Below, piece by piece: positions 16,564 through 24,824 of a stretch of 64,000 nt of DNA; within the stretch, counting starts at the first letter, position 1; every line of letters starts with the position of its first letter. The position numbers and the translations under genes are program-made. The notes under the pieces are model-generated. The model worked only from the letters and a program-made list of their open reading frames with translations. It made no database searches and was not told the DNA's origin. This DNA is from JBDRFZ01 sp043818395 (GTDB lineage: Bacteria; Patescibacteriota; Patescibacteriia; 2-12-FULL-60-25), in the NCBI GenBank assembly GCA_043818395.1, contig JBDRFZ010000001.1, forward strand, positions 1-64,000, in the 5' to 3' direction.

Positions 16564-17178
16564 ATGGTTACCAGATTAGCGCAACGCGTCGCTTTACTTA
16601 TTGATACGCAAAACATGTATCACTCCGCCAAACACATACACAATACGCGGTTGGCTTTTTCAAAACTTGTAGATTTAATAGCAGCTGACAGACCCATTAT
16701 CCGCGCCATCGCTTATGTCGCAAAATCAAAAACCGGCGAGGAGCAATCATTCTTTGAAGCGCTTCATGGTGCTGGCATTGAATTAAAAATAAAAGACGTC
16801 CAGGAATTCGCAGGCGGCCAAAAAAAGGCGGATTGGGATGTAGGTATGGCAGTTGATGCAATTAAACTAGGTGAAAAAGTCGACGTCATCGTGCTCATAA
16901 CCGGTGACGGAGATTTTGTACCGCTCGTAGAATATCTCCACGGCCACGGCGTGATCGTGGAAGTTGCGGCTTTCGCCGAATCCACCAATGCTCAACTCAA
17001 AGCCGTAGCTGACCGGTTTATAGACATATCAACGGAAGGGCGGGAGTGTTTGATGGGATCAAAATCTCCCCGATCAGAAACAAGTAAACCTCCTGTTAAT
17101 ACCGAAGCTGAACAAGACGAAAATAAGCCCAAGGGAGGCAAACGCGGGCCAACGCGCCGCGTACGGGTAAGCTACTGA
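16564..17178 (+). CDS. NYN-domain (LabA/DUF88) putative ribonuclease
   Basis: A 204-residue protein with the NYN acidic centre: ALLIDTQNMYHSA near residue 12, DWDVGMAVDAIKL near 93, and VLITGDGDFVPLVEYLHGHG near 115-134, typical of LabA/DUF88 proteins. The last ~45 residues form a charged low-complexity tail (KPKGGKRGPTRRVRV), which could bind RNA. It lies upstream of pnp on the same strand, so an RNA-processing role is plausible but inferred. Confidence 0.87.
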   Translation: MVTRLAQRVALLIDTQNMYHSAKHIHNTRLAFSKLVDLIAADRPIIRAIAYVAKSKTGEEQSFFEALHGAGIELKIKDVQEFAGGQKKADWDVGMAVDAIKLGEKVDVIVLITGDGDFVPLVEYLHGHGVIVEVAAFAESTNAQLKAVADRFIDISTEGRECLMGSKSPRSETSKPPVNTEAEQDENKPKGGKRGPTRRVRVSY

Positions 17179-17317
17179 ACGTTGACCCTTGCAAAATCAC
17201 AAAAATTGTGCAATTATAAGCGCATATTAAATTTAAAATTACTTTCGCTTCGTCATGAGACACAGATCCGCCGAGCGGATTAAGTCTCCTGAAGAAGCGC
17301 AAAAAAAGCTTCTTTAT

Positions 17318-19570
17318 ATGGAACAAGAACGAAAATTCTCCACCGAGTGGGGTGGTCGCACCCTCACGATCGGCGTAGGCGCTTTAGCCGGACAGGCCAA
17401 TGGCTCATGTACGGTGCAGTACGGCGATACTTATGTTTTGAGCACAGCAACCCTGGGCGGTATTCGTCCGGGTTTGGATTTTTTCCCGCTACAAGTCGAC
17501 TTCGAAGAACGTATGTATGCAGCGGGGCGCATCAAAGGTTCTCGCTTTATCAAGCGCGAAGGCCGACCGACCGATGAAGCTATCCTTTCCGGCCGGCTGA
17601 TTGACCGTGCTGTCAGACCTTTGTTTGATGACCGCATACTAAACGAAGTGGCGGTAGTGGCTACTGTTTTTTCACATGACCAGGAAAACGACGCGGACAT
17701 CCCGGGCCTTATCGGTGCGGCTTGCGCACTCGAGATTTCTGATATCCCGTGGAAAGGTCCTTTGGCCGCCGTGCGTATCGGACGCATAGACGGGCAATGG
17801 GTTTTAAATCCAACTTATAAACAAACCAACGAAGGACAGATCGAAATCATTGTCGCTGGGACAGATACAAAAGTCGTGATGCTCGAAGCCGGAGCCAACC
17901 AAATCACGGAACAAGAAGCGGCCGAAGCTATAGCTTTTGCACAAGAAGCTCTTAAACCGGTTTTAGCCCTTATTCAGGATGTAAAAAAAGCCGTGGGAAA
18001 AGAAAAGGTAAATCTCTTTGATCCTAAAACCGACGAGGAAAAAGAAGAAAGTCAGAATCTTGAAGTTTTTAAAACTTTCGTTGCCGCAACCTTGAAACCA
18101 TTGATTCAAAAATATTTTTATTCAACACCGCTTAAATCCAAAACAGAACGCAAGAAAGCAAAAGCGGAATTAAAAGAAGCTTTGGATGAGATCCTGATTA
18201 AGGAACAGATGTCAAAAGAAAAACGCGCGCTGGCTGAAACTTTGATTGATGAATTTTTGGAATTGGAAATCTCGCGCAGGATTCTTGAAGAAGGAAAGCG
18301 CGTAGACGGTCGGGGCGACCAAGAAATCCGCGAGCTTTCTAGTTTTATCGGCATTCTGCCACGCACCCACGGCTCCGGTCTTTTTAACCGTGGGGAAACG
18401 CAGGTACTCTCAAGCGTAACACTGGGCTCGCCTGGCATGGAACAGACGCTTGATACTATGGAGTTCCAAATGACCAAGCGATATTTCCATCATTATAATT
18501 TTCCGGGATATTCGGTAGGTGAAACCAAGGCCAACAGGGGTCCGGGAAGACGCGAGATCGGACATGGCGCCTTAGCCGAACGCGCGCTATTACCGGTTCT
18601 CCCAACTAAGGAAGTTTTTCCGTATACCATACGCGCAGTGAGCGAAGTTCTAAGCTCAAACGGCTCTAGCTCCATGGGCTCAACCTGTGGTTCAACTTTG
18701 GCGCTCATGGATGCTGGCGTACCAATAGAAGCTCCGGTAGCCGGTATTGCCATGGGACTTGCGAGCGATGAAGATTCAAATCGCTACCGTGTCATCACTG
18801 ATTTACAGGATCTAGAAGATGGCGTCGGCGGTATGGATTTTAAAGTAGCCGGTACCAGAAAAGGTATCACCGCTATCCAAATGGACACTAAAACCAGCGG
18901 TATTCCGTTCGAAGTAATAGTACAGACTTTAAATCAGGCTTTGACCGCCCGGGTGAAAATTTTAGATGTTATCGAAGCCGCTATCCCGGCACCGCGAAGC
19001 GAACTCTCAAAATGGGCTCCGAGAATTGAAACAATAAAAATAAATCCTGACAGAATTAGGGACGTAATCGGACCGGGCGGAAAAATCATCAACGAAATAA
19101 TCGCTGTTTGCAATGTGCAAATCGATATCGATGACGATGGAACCGTCATGATCACATCCACTGATCCGGTCGGAATGAAAAAGGCGACTGATTGGGTTAA
19201 ACAATTGACCAGAGAAATCACGGCCGGCGAAGTGTTTACTGGCCCGGTAACCAGAATACTTGATTTCGGAGCTTTCGTTGAAATCAGCCCAAAACAGGAA
19301 GGCCTGGTCCATATCAGCGAAATCGCACCGCGCCGCATAGATAAAGTAACCGACGTACTCAAGGTCGGCGATATCGTTACAGTAAAAGTAATAGAAATTG
19401 ATTCCATGGGACGCGTTAACTTATCCATCAAACGCGCCGCGCCGGATTACCAGGAATCATCGGAGGATAAACCATTTTCACGAGGTAGCGGCGAAAGACG
19501 CGGACCCCCGCCGCACAGATCCGGAATGGGTGGGAACCGACGCGATGATTTTAAGCCGCGACAACCTTAA
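17318..19570 (+). CDS. pnp: Polyribonucleotide nucleotidyltransferase (PNPase)
   Basis: A 750-residue enzyme that degrades RNA 3'-to-5' by phosphorolysis. The first RNase PH domain (about residues 5-225) has YVLSTATLGG and the RFIKREGRPTDEAILSGRLI segment. An alpha-helical linker follows. The second RNase PH domain (about 320-545) contains QVLSSVTLGSPG and the highly conserved SSNGSSSMGSTCGSTLALMD region. The KH domain is at about 570-620 (IRDVIGPGGKIINEI) and the S1 domain at about 635-705 (GPVTRILDFGAFVEI). The tail is Arg/Gly/Pro-rich. The start at MEQERKFS is chosen because homology begins there; an upstream in-frame ATG adds 21 unrelated residues. Confidence 0.97.
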   Translation: MEQERKFSTEWGGRTLTIGVGALAGQANGSCTVQYGDTYVLSTATLGGIRPGLDFFPLQVDFEERMYAAGRIKGSRFIKREGRPTDEAILSGRLIDRAVRPLFDDRILNEVAVVATVFSHDQENDADIPGLIGAACALEISDIPWKGPLAAVRIGRIDGQWVLNPTYKQTNEGQIEIIVAGTDTKVVMLEAGANQITEQEAAEAIAFAQEALKPVLALIQDVKKAVGKEKVNLFDPKTDEEKEESQNLEVFKTFVAATLKPLIQKYFYSTPLKSKTERKKAKAELKEALDEILIKEQMSKEKRALAETLIDEFLELEISRRILEEGKRVDGRGDQEIRELSSFIGILPRTHGSGLFNRGETQVLSSVTLGSPGMEQTLDTMEFQMTKRYFHHYNFPGYSVGETKANRGPGRREIGHGALAERALLPVLPTKEVFPYTIRAVSEVLSSNGSSSMGSTCGSTLALMDAGVPIEAPVAGIAMGLASDEDSNRYRVITDLQDLEDGVGGMDFKVAGTRKGITAIQMDTKTSGIPFEVIVQTLNQALTARVKILDVIEAAIPAPRSELSKWAPRIETIKINPDRIRDVIGPGGKIINEIIAVCNVQIDIDDDGTVMITSTDPVGMKKATDWVKQLTREITAGEVFTGPVTRILDFGAFVEISPKQEGLVHISEIAPRRIDKVTDVLKVGDIVTVKVIEIDSMGRVNLSIKRAAPDYQESSEDKPFSRGSGERRGPPPHRSGMGGNRRDDFKPRQP

Positions 19571-19592
19571 ACAAATCAACTAAACTCGACCC

Positions 19593-20717
19593 ATGGAGCC
19601 GGAAATTTTTTCTACCCTACCAACCGGCAATCCGATTTTAGCGTACGGTACTTCCGGCAGGTTCAATAAAACAAAGGCTATAAAAATCATAACCGCTATT
19701 TTTGGCGCCCTTCTTTGTGCGGCTTTGATTTGGTTCATTTTCTATTTCAGTTTCCCATTCCCATCACAAACCGTTTTGCTCATGGCTACAAAAAATAATG
19801 GCGCCTTTAACAGCACGCCGAACATTTGGGGACGGGCCGCGCAAAATAACATAAGACCATTAGTTTTAGGCATGGCCTGGACCGACAAGGGTTTTGTTCC
19901 ATTTGTAATTACTTTGAGAAAAGGGGCTCTGGCGGCTGAATACAAATACGATGTCGGACCGGTCAATATTTTAAGCGACGAACCGCTGGCGCTGGAATCA
20001 AAAAGAAAAACTAAAGATATATTGGGTCTCGTTTTAAAACTCGCCGGAGATAACCAGGGATTTCTTGTCGTTGACGGTGGTATCTTCCTCGGTGAAAAAT
20101 GGCCGATCATATCCGGTCCAATTTCCGATGGCATATGGAAAACCGACTTGGATCTGTCGGCTCCGCAGATAGATCTGCCCAAGGGAGACGTGGCCATAAA
20201 TACAAAAATACTGCCCCAGGCGTGGCCACCGATTCGCAATGCCCTGGAAATGAGCGGTCTTGTAAATTTACCGTCAGATACTCCGAGCCTGGTCGCTTGG
20301 CATGTCAACAATACGACAATAGGTTCCTTGGAACTTCAATACGAAAACAACATACCTCAAACCGCCCTGCAACAAATGTCTGCGGCGGCAGGAATTTATT
20401 CTGTAAAAATAATTAGTTTACCGGATGGAAATGTAGCTGAAGAATTCGAATTGCCAAACGATTCTTTATCAACAAATACGACGTCATCCGGCGATTACCG
20501 CCTTCTCACTACCACCAACACTCTACTTTTATCGTTTAATAACGCTAGTGATAAAGTCGACACTGACATCGGCTGTCAATTGGATGACAGTATATTAAAC
20601 ATCAAAGGCGAAGCACTTGAGTTACTCATGGATCGCTTAAAAATACCAACATCAATTCAATTTTCAGCATTCGAAGCCGCATCTCAAAACGGAAATCTTA
20701 TTTTTTGTTTGAAATAA
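19593..20717 (+). CDS. Hypothetical single-span membrane protein, 374 aa
   Basis: The N-terminal ~30 residues are cytoplasmic and basic, then IITAIFGALLCAALIWFIFY spans the membrane (about residues 29-52). The remaining ~320 residues would be extracytoplasmic, beta-rich and without cysteine pairs or catalytic motifs; LLVLKLAGDNQGFLVVDGGI-like segments suggest strands. Located 22 bp after pnp and before a P-loop kinase. I do not recognise the family. Confidence 0.6.
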   Translation: MEPEIFSTLPTGNPILAYGTSGRFNKTKAIKIITAIFGALLCAALIWFIFYFSFPFPSQTVLLMATKNNGAFNSTPNIWGRAAQNNIRPLVLGMAWTDKGFVPFVITLRKGALAAEYKYDVGPVNILSDEPLALESKRKTKDILGLVLKLAGDNQGFLVVDGGIFLGEKWPIISGPISDGIWKTDLDLSAPQIDLPKGDVAINTKILPQAWPPIRNALEMSGLVNLPSDTPSLVAWHVNNTTIGSLELQYENNIPQTALQQMSAAAGIYSVKIISLPDGNVAEEFELPNDSLSTNTTSSGDYRLLTTTNTLLLSFNNASDKVDTDIGCQLDDSILNIKGEALELLMDRLKIPTSIQFSAFEAASQNGNLIFCLK

Positions 20718-20743
20718 ACGATCCTTAGGGTATCCTTCGATAT

Positions 20744-21373
20744 ATGATTTATCTTATCGGAGGCCCACCACGCAGCGGGAAAACTACTCTGGCAAAAAAA
20801 CTTGCTTCGCAACTTCGTATCGGATGGGTTTCAACGGATTTTTTAGAATCGATCGTCCGCGAATACACACCCGCTAAAAATTATCGGAAACTATTTCCGA
20901 AAAATAACCTCAGGGGAAAAACTTCTGGGACTAATGATGAGATGTATGCTAGATTTTCGTACAAACAAATCACTGCCGCGTACATAAAACAAGGAAAAAC
21001 GAGTTGGAAAGCAATAGAATCTTTTATCGGAGATTGCATCAACGAGTCTCATGATTTTGTTATAGAGGGCTATCAGATCCATCCGAAGCTGACCACCAAA
21101 ATGATGAACGGATTCCCAAAACAAATTCACGCAGTATTTCTGATCAAAAAGAATGAGCAGGCATTGGTCGAGGGATTTAAGAAAAATAGCGCAAAGAGCG
21201 ACTGGGTGTTAAATAAAACAAAAAATAAGGAAACATTTCAAAAAATAGCCAAGATGCTTTCTTACTTCGGCAAATACACAGAAAAAGAAGCAGAGAAGTA
21301 TAGGCTTCCGGTTTATTGCATGGATAAAGATTTTTTAAAAACGATTTCGAAGATTGCTAAAAAAATCGAATAA
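20744..21373 (+). CDS. P-loop kinase, zeta-toxin/2-phosphoglycerate-kinase-like
   Basis: A 209-residue protein that starts MIYLIGGPPRSGKTTLAKKL, with Walker A GPPRSGKTT at residues 7-15, a substrate-side Asp-Phe in VSTDFLESIVREY near 31, and an acidic FVIEGYQIHP near 104. The remainder is Lys-rich. The architecture resembles small-molecule kinases such as 2-phosphoglycerate kinase or AAA_33. No antitoxin gene is adjacent, so a toxin role is not supported. It is probably cotranscribed with the membrane protein 26 bp upstream. Confidence 0.65.
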   Translation: MIYLIGGPPRSGKTTLAKKLASQLRIGWVSTDFLESIVREYTPAKNYRKLFPKNNLRGKTSGTNDEMYARFSYKQITAAYIKQGKTSWKAIESFIGDCINESHDFVIEGYQIHPKLTTKMMNGFPKQIHAVFLIKKNEQALVEGFKKNSAKSDWVLNKTKNKETFQKIAKMLSYFGKYTEKEAEKYRLPVYCMDKDFLKTISKIAKKIE

Positions 21374-21560
21374 TCCAGTACAAATAACACTTATTTAAAT
21401 CAAGACATTTTGCATACCTCTAACTAAATTCAAATATTCGAGGCACTCCTGTTAAAATCATGGTCTTTTAATAAAAATATTCTCCACATCAATTAACTGG
21501 TTATCCACAGTTTATTCATTTATCTCTTTTTTAAGCTATTACTGGCTGAATATACCACTT

Positions 21561-21589
21561 TTGATACTTTCTTCTTTTCCTTGTATTAT
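21561..21589 (+). promoter_or_regulatory. Promoter of the putative structured RNA
   Basis: TTGATA (21561-21566), a 17-bp spacer, TATTAT (21584-21589). No start codon with a plausible frame follows for 660 bp, so the transcript would be non-coding. Confidence 0.7.
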
Positions 21590-21595
21590 AGATAT

Positions 21596-22088
21596 GCACA
21601 GTGCTGACAGCGCTATGCACGGCTCTAAGCTAGAGTTGACGCTCTTTTTTCACCACCTGAATCGCGGAAACCGCATTCTTCGGTGCTTTTTATTTAGGGC
21701 GCTACAAACGCCACAAATTCGATCGAACCTTTCATGACTGCATAATCAAGGAACGCCTCCCAAAAACACAAAATCGGGAGACCGTACCATGCCTTGACTC
21801 GACCCCAGCTACTCCTTAAATGGAGCAAACAGAAATCAAAAAACAAAACGAAAATCCGAGGTAACCCCTAAAAAAGTGGGCTAAAACGTCCATATGGGGC
21901 ACTACCAGGGAACGGGTCTAAGCAGCAGTTCTTTATTAGAGGCCAGGACTTAAGCAGTGTTCAAATCGTCTTTCTCCGCGTAAGCGTTGAGATCAAATGA
22001 CGAAACGAACCCGCGTCTCGGCCTAGAAGCCGCGACGCCACATTTGCGCATATGCACATAAGGGCTCACCGCGGCTTCTTTCTTTTTA
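21596..22088 (+). ncRNA. Putative structured non-coding RNA of about 490 nt, unassigned
   Basis: The segment lies between a good promoter and a strong terminator and lacks an open frame. Successive hairpins can be drawn: TGCA-C-AGTGCT-GAC-AGCGCT-A-TGCA (21594-21622 region), CTCTA-AGC-TAGAG, GAATCGCGG-AAA-CCGCATTC enclosed by CACC/GGTG (about 21652-21685), GGCG-CTACAAA-CGCC, TCAAGG...CCTTGA enclosing CTCCC...GGGAG (about 21747-21797), CTCC-TTAAAT-GGAG, and the terminal helix. The hairpin at 21652-21685 is followed by CTTTTT and could be an internal terminator, leaving a shorter RNA. I could not find the T arm and tag frame of tmRNA, the GAGGAAAGTCC and ACAGAA elements of RNase P RNA, or the SRP RNA loop. 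The family is unknown. Confidence 0.5.
22024..22088 (+). terminator. Terminator of the putative structured RNA
   Basis: AGAAGCCGCG pairs perfectly with CGCGGCTTCT and is followed by TTCTTTTT. The loop is long (about 35 nt) and holds a small inner palindrome around GCATATGC. Confidence 0.75.
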
Positions 22089-22251
22089 CAAAAAAATACC
22101 TGGTATATTTTTGATATTTTTGTATAAATAGGACATAATCTTTATAAGACAGCTAAAATGAATTTTTCATGTAAATTGTTTGCCTTTCATTCGCTCTCTG
22201 ATACATTGACTCTGAATTTTAACATGGTATGCTTGGCCATATTTCACACAT

Positions 22252-22626
22252 ATGATGACTGAACAATTAGATCACTTCAAACAACGTCTATTCGAAGAAA
22301 AGACGCGATTAACACAGGAGCTGAACGACTACGGAAAAGAAAACCCAAATGAACCCGGAAAATATTCAGCTGTTTATCCGGAATCAGGCAGTAATTCCGA
22401 GGACGATAATGCCATGGAAATAGCTGAATTTGTGGATGACGCCACCATAGAAGCCAGAATTCAAGCTGAATTAAAAGACGTGGACTCAGCCCTCAAGGCC
22501 ATGGACAACGGCACGTACGGTATCTGCAAATACTGTAAAAAACCAATTGATGAAAAACGCCTTGAAGCGCGCCCGGCATCTTCCAGCTGTATAAGCTGTA
22601 AAAAAGTATTGACCCAGGAGATGTAA
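22252..22626 (+). CDS. DksA/TraR-family C4 zinc-finger protein
   Basis: A 124-residue protein with an N-terminal coiled-coil-like helix (LDHFKQRLFEEKTRLTQELN), an acidic middle segment and a C-terminal C4 zinc finger: YGICKYCKKPIDEKRLEARP followed by CISC near residues 95-117. This is the DksA/TraR fold, which binds the RNA polymerase secondary channel in well-studied members; small stress-type homologues are common in Gram-positives. Two adjacent ATGs leave the start open by one residue. The stop codon lies in the loop of the terminator hairpin. Confidence 0.9.
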   Translation: MMTEQLDHFKQRLFEEKTRLTQELNDYGKENPNEPGKYSAVYPESGSNSEDDNAMEIAEFVDDATIEARIQAELKDVDSALKAMDNGTYGICKYCKKPIDEKRLEARPASSSCISCKKVLTQEM

Positions 22627-22648
22627 CATCTCCTGTTTTGTTTTTTGA
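22615..22648 (+). terminator. Terminator whose loop is the stop codon of the DksA-like gene
   Basis: CAGGAGATG and CATCTCCTG form a perfect nine-base-pair stem around TAA, the stop codon, followed by TTTTGTTTTTT. The last codons of the gene therefore form half of the stem. Confidence 0.88.
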
Positions 22649-22673
22649 TGGTTCATTGCCACATGTATATTTT

Positions 22674-23171
22674 ATGTTTTATTTAAAAAATATCGCGGGC
22701 ATTCAAAAAAAACTTTTTATTACGCTTATATCTATTTTTATAATTATCGGAATATTCGCAATTGACAGGATTTTAAAAACTATTTTTATCAATAGACCTG
22801 TGCCACAATCTCTTTTTTCTGGTTTTCTGGAATTCACGAAACATGAAAATTACGGATTAATTGCTAATTTAGACGTAGCCCACTGGCCGGTTATCTGCTT
22901 TAGCTCTGCGGTAATTATTCTTTTATTTTTCGTATTACGACAATCAATCGAAAAAAATAATGTTATACAGAGTGTAGCTTTTTCACTGATCATTGGCGGT
23001 GCTCTGGGTAATCTTTATGACAGAATTATTCTTGGTTATGTATTCGACTGGATTCTTTTATTTCGAACATCAATTATTAATCTGGCGGATTTAATGATTT
23101 TTTTTGGCCTGCTTCTATACGCAACTTCCATCAAACGCAATATTTCTAATCAAAAAACTAAAGACACTTGA
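22674..23171 (+). CDS. lspA: Lipoprotein signal peptidase (signal peptidase II)
   Basis: A 165-residue inner-membrane protease with four hydrophobic segments. Conserved family boxes: NYGLI near residue 63, SLIIGGALGNLYDRIILGYV near 104-123 with the first catalytic Asp in YDR, FDWI, and INLADLMIFFG near 137 with the second catalytic Asp. It removes signal peptides in front of the lipobox Cys. The ATG at 22674 is chosen because the first membrane segment starts there. The next gene downstream encodes a lipoprotein, which is a plausible substrate. Confidence 0.93.
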   Translation: MFYLKNIAGIQKKLFITLISIFIIIGIFAIDRILKTIFINRPVPQSLFSGFLEFTKHENYGLIANLDVAHWPVICFSSAVIILLFFVLRQSIEKNNVIQSVAFSLIIGGALGNLYDRIILGYVFDWILLFRTSIINLADLMIFFGLLLYATSIKRNISNQKTKDT

Positions 23172-23253
23172 CGTCAGATACTTAAAGGTATAGCGGTATA
23201 TATAGGTGCGGGCGCAAATCCATATTGCGTCCTTTGAAAGGGATGGAACCTTC

Positions 23254-24117
23254 GTGAAAAAGAATCTCGTCTTCGTGTTTTGTTTGATGCAGTCCGTTCT
23301 TTGCCTGACCGCCTGCGGCGGCCGGGGAAACTCCACGCAATCTGAAGATCCGAGACTGGGCTATGACGATATTCGGAAAAACCTAATTCCGAAAGTTACC
23401 AAAAAGAACGCCAAAAACAATCTTCTTGATTCGGCCTTGCCCGAATCGCTTCAAAAATCTTCCGACAGACCCGCATATGCAACCGATGTCTTTCTATATG
23501 CAGGATGCGAAAGCAATCCATCGACCGTCTTTGTGGTCAATGGGCAGCTGGATGATGATCCGTGTGCGAATCTGATCGCCATCGCCGCATACTATGACGA
23601 TGATACTTTCTACAAAGTTGCCGCCCAATTCAATTGGCAGGCAGAAGAAACGGGGGTTGTAACAATTGATTTTCCATACGGACCACACGGTAATCTGTGC
23701 CGCGTCCATGGATCAAGGGATATTTTTGACAACCAGGAAGACACGGAACCGCTAACTAAAATAATAGTCTGTACCGCTAACACATGCTCCAAGCAAAAGC
23801 CGGCAGATTGTCAGGATCAAGCCTGCGCCGAGATGGTTTATGTTTCGATCGTTAATCTGGAAGGCAATTGGCGCATGAACGGAACAACCTTCGAACCCGA
23901 CGCCGAGATGATCCTGTTACAAAACGGGCGCAGATTCAAAGATCAGAAAAACGGCATCAAAGACGGAAGTATTCAGGGTACCGTTATCAGTTTTGAGATA
24001 GACGACTACCTTTATCTGGGCGAACTATCAGATCGCGACCACATGCAAGGAGAGGTAATGGAACTTATGTGTAATCAAACCATGGGCTCCTGGCAAGCGG
24101 AACGCGTCTATCCGTAA
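23254..24117 (+). CDS. Putative lipoprotein of unknown function
   Basis: A GTG start at 23254 gives the classic lipoprotein signal MKKNLVFVFCLMQSVLCLTA followed by the modifiable Cys (lipobox LTAC); the GTG is preferred over an in-frame frame extension because the signal begins there, with GGGATGG upstream. The mature part (about 265 residues) is Asp-rich and has six or more cysteines (YAGCESNPS, DPCAN, NLCRVHG, VCTANTCSKQ, DCQDQACAE, ELMCNQ), so disulfides outside the cell are likely. No known domain recognised. Confidence 0.75.
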   Translation: MKKNLVFVFCLMQSVLCLTACGGRGNSTQSEDPRLGYDDIRKNLIPKVTKKNAKNNLLDSALPESLQKSSDRPAYATDVFLYAGCESNPSTVFVVNGQLDDDPCANLIAIAAYYDDDTFYKVAAQFNWQAEETGVVTIDFPYGPHGNLCRVHGSRDIFDNQEDTEPLTKIIVCTANTCSKQKPADCQDQACAEMVYVSIVNLEGNWRMNGTTFEPDAEMILLQNGRRFKDQKNGIKDGSIQGTVISFEIDDYLYLGELSDRDHMQGEVMELMCNQTMGSWQAERVYP

Positions 24118-24135
24118 CAGAAACCAAACTTCTAA

Positions 24136-24170
24136 AAAATCAGCCTCTTCTATAACTCGGGGCTGATTTT
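24136..24170 (+). terminator. Terminator after the lipoprotein gene
   Basis: AAAATCAGCC pairs with GGCTGATTTT around a 14-base loop; the T run is part of the stem end and continues TTAC. Confidence 0.8.
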
Positions 24171-24279
24171 ACTTGCTAATTTTTAAATAGCGGGTTATTA
24201 ATTATTAACGTTCTTTAATATACATAGATCAAATCTACCGCAATGGCGGATACCAACTTCGAAAGGTTGGCGAACCTTC

Positions 24280-24735
24280 ATGAAATGGCCACCTAAAAAA
24301 CAAAAAAACCGGCGCAATACACAAAAACAGCGCCCCCGAAGCAGGTATATACGACGTTCACTGGAAAGAGGACATCGTAATGAAATGCTGGTCTATCGAG
24401 CCATCATTACCTTAAAAGATAAACCGGCCTGGTTCATCTCCTGCCGTTTTGCAACGGAAAAGGAAGACCGCGGCGGCATAGACCTGGTTATTGCGACAAA
24501 CGACGCAGGCGAACTCTTTATCCAGGTAAAAAGTTCAACCGAAATGGCGCAGGCCTTTCGCATAGAACAGTCCGCGTTCAAACCCGATTGGCCGCTGGCC
24601 ATCGTGGTTCCGCTGAAAAACGAAGGACTGCAACATCTTCAAAAACGTACTTTTGCGATACTTGATAAACTGCACAATGATCTGCTGATAAAATATGGTA
24701 AGCGTCTGCGAGGAAGCGACATCCGCTTGCCATAG
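24280..24735 (+). CDS. PD-(D/E)xK-like nuclease-fold protein
   Basis: A 151-residue protein with a very basic N-terminus (KKQKNRRNTQKQRPRSRYIR) that could contact nucleic acid. A restriction-endonuclease-like core follows: a conserved Glu in RGHRNEMLVYRAI near 35, Asp in RGGIDLVIATN near 69, and the Q-V-K of ELFIQVKSST near 85, spaced as in PD-(D/E)xK enzymes such as YraN and Holliday-junction resolvases. The target is unknown. A terminator follows. Confidence 0.65.
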   Translation: MKWPPKKQKNRRNTQKQRPRSRYIRRSLERGHRNEMLVYRAIITLKDKPAWFISCRFATEKEDRGGIDLVIATNDAGELFIQVKSSTEMAQAFRIEQSAFKPDWPLAIVVPLKNEGLQHLQKRTFAILDKLHNDLLIKYGKRLRGSDIRLP

Positions 24736-24752
24736 AACACAATACGCACCTG

Positions 24753-24782
24753 ACCCGCCGCAAAACGCAGGCGGGTTTTATG
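24753..24782 (+). terminator. Terminator after the nuclease-fold gene
   Basis: ACCCGCC pairs with GGCGGGT around GCAAAACGCA, followed by TTTAT. Confidence 0.8.
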
Positions 24783-24824
24783 ATATTGACATTTATGTAA
24801 AATACTGTAGCTGTAGATATAGGT

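Larger units (their letters stand above)
21374..22251. other. Gene-free region carrying a putative structured RNA
   Basis: About 880 bp without a supportable protein gene. The first 180 bp are AT-rich with a perfect DnaA-box consensus TTATCCACA at 21501-21509 and a related TTCTCCACA at 21479-21487. The middle holds the promoter, RNA candidate and terminator listed separately. The last 160 bp, before the DksA/TraR gene, are AT-rich. Confidence 0.6.

Noticed and set aside
20744..21373. Zeta-type toxin of a toxin-antitoxin pair
   Set aside because: No small antitoxin gene next to it; the neighbour is a 374-residue membrane protein.
21596..22088. tmRNA, RNase P RNA or SRP RNA
   Set aside because: No T arm GGTTCNANNCC with a CCA end and no Ala-ending tag frame for tmRNA; no GAGGAAAGTCC or ACAGAA for RNase P; no GGAAGCAG loop for SRP RNA. 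The stretch GAACCCGCGTC only superficially resembles an RNase P segment.
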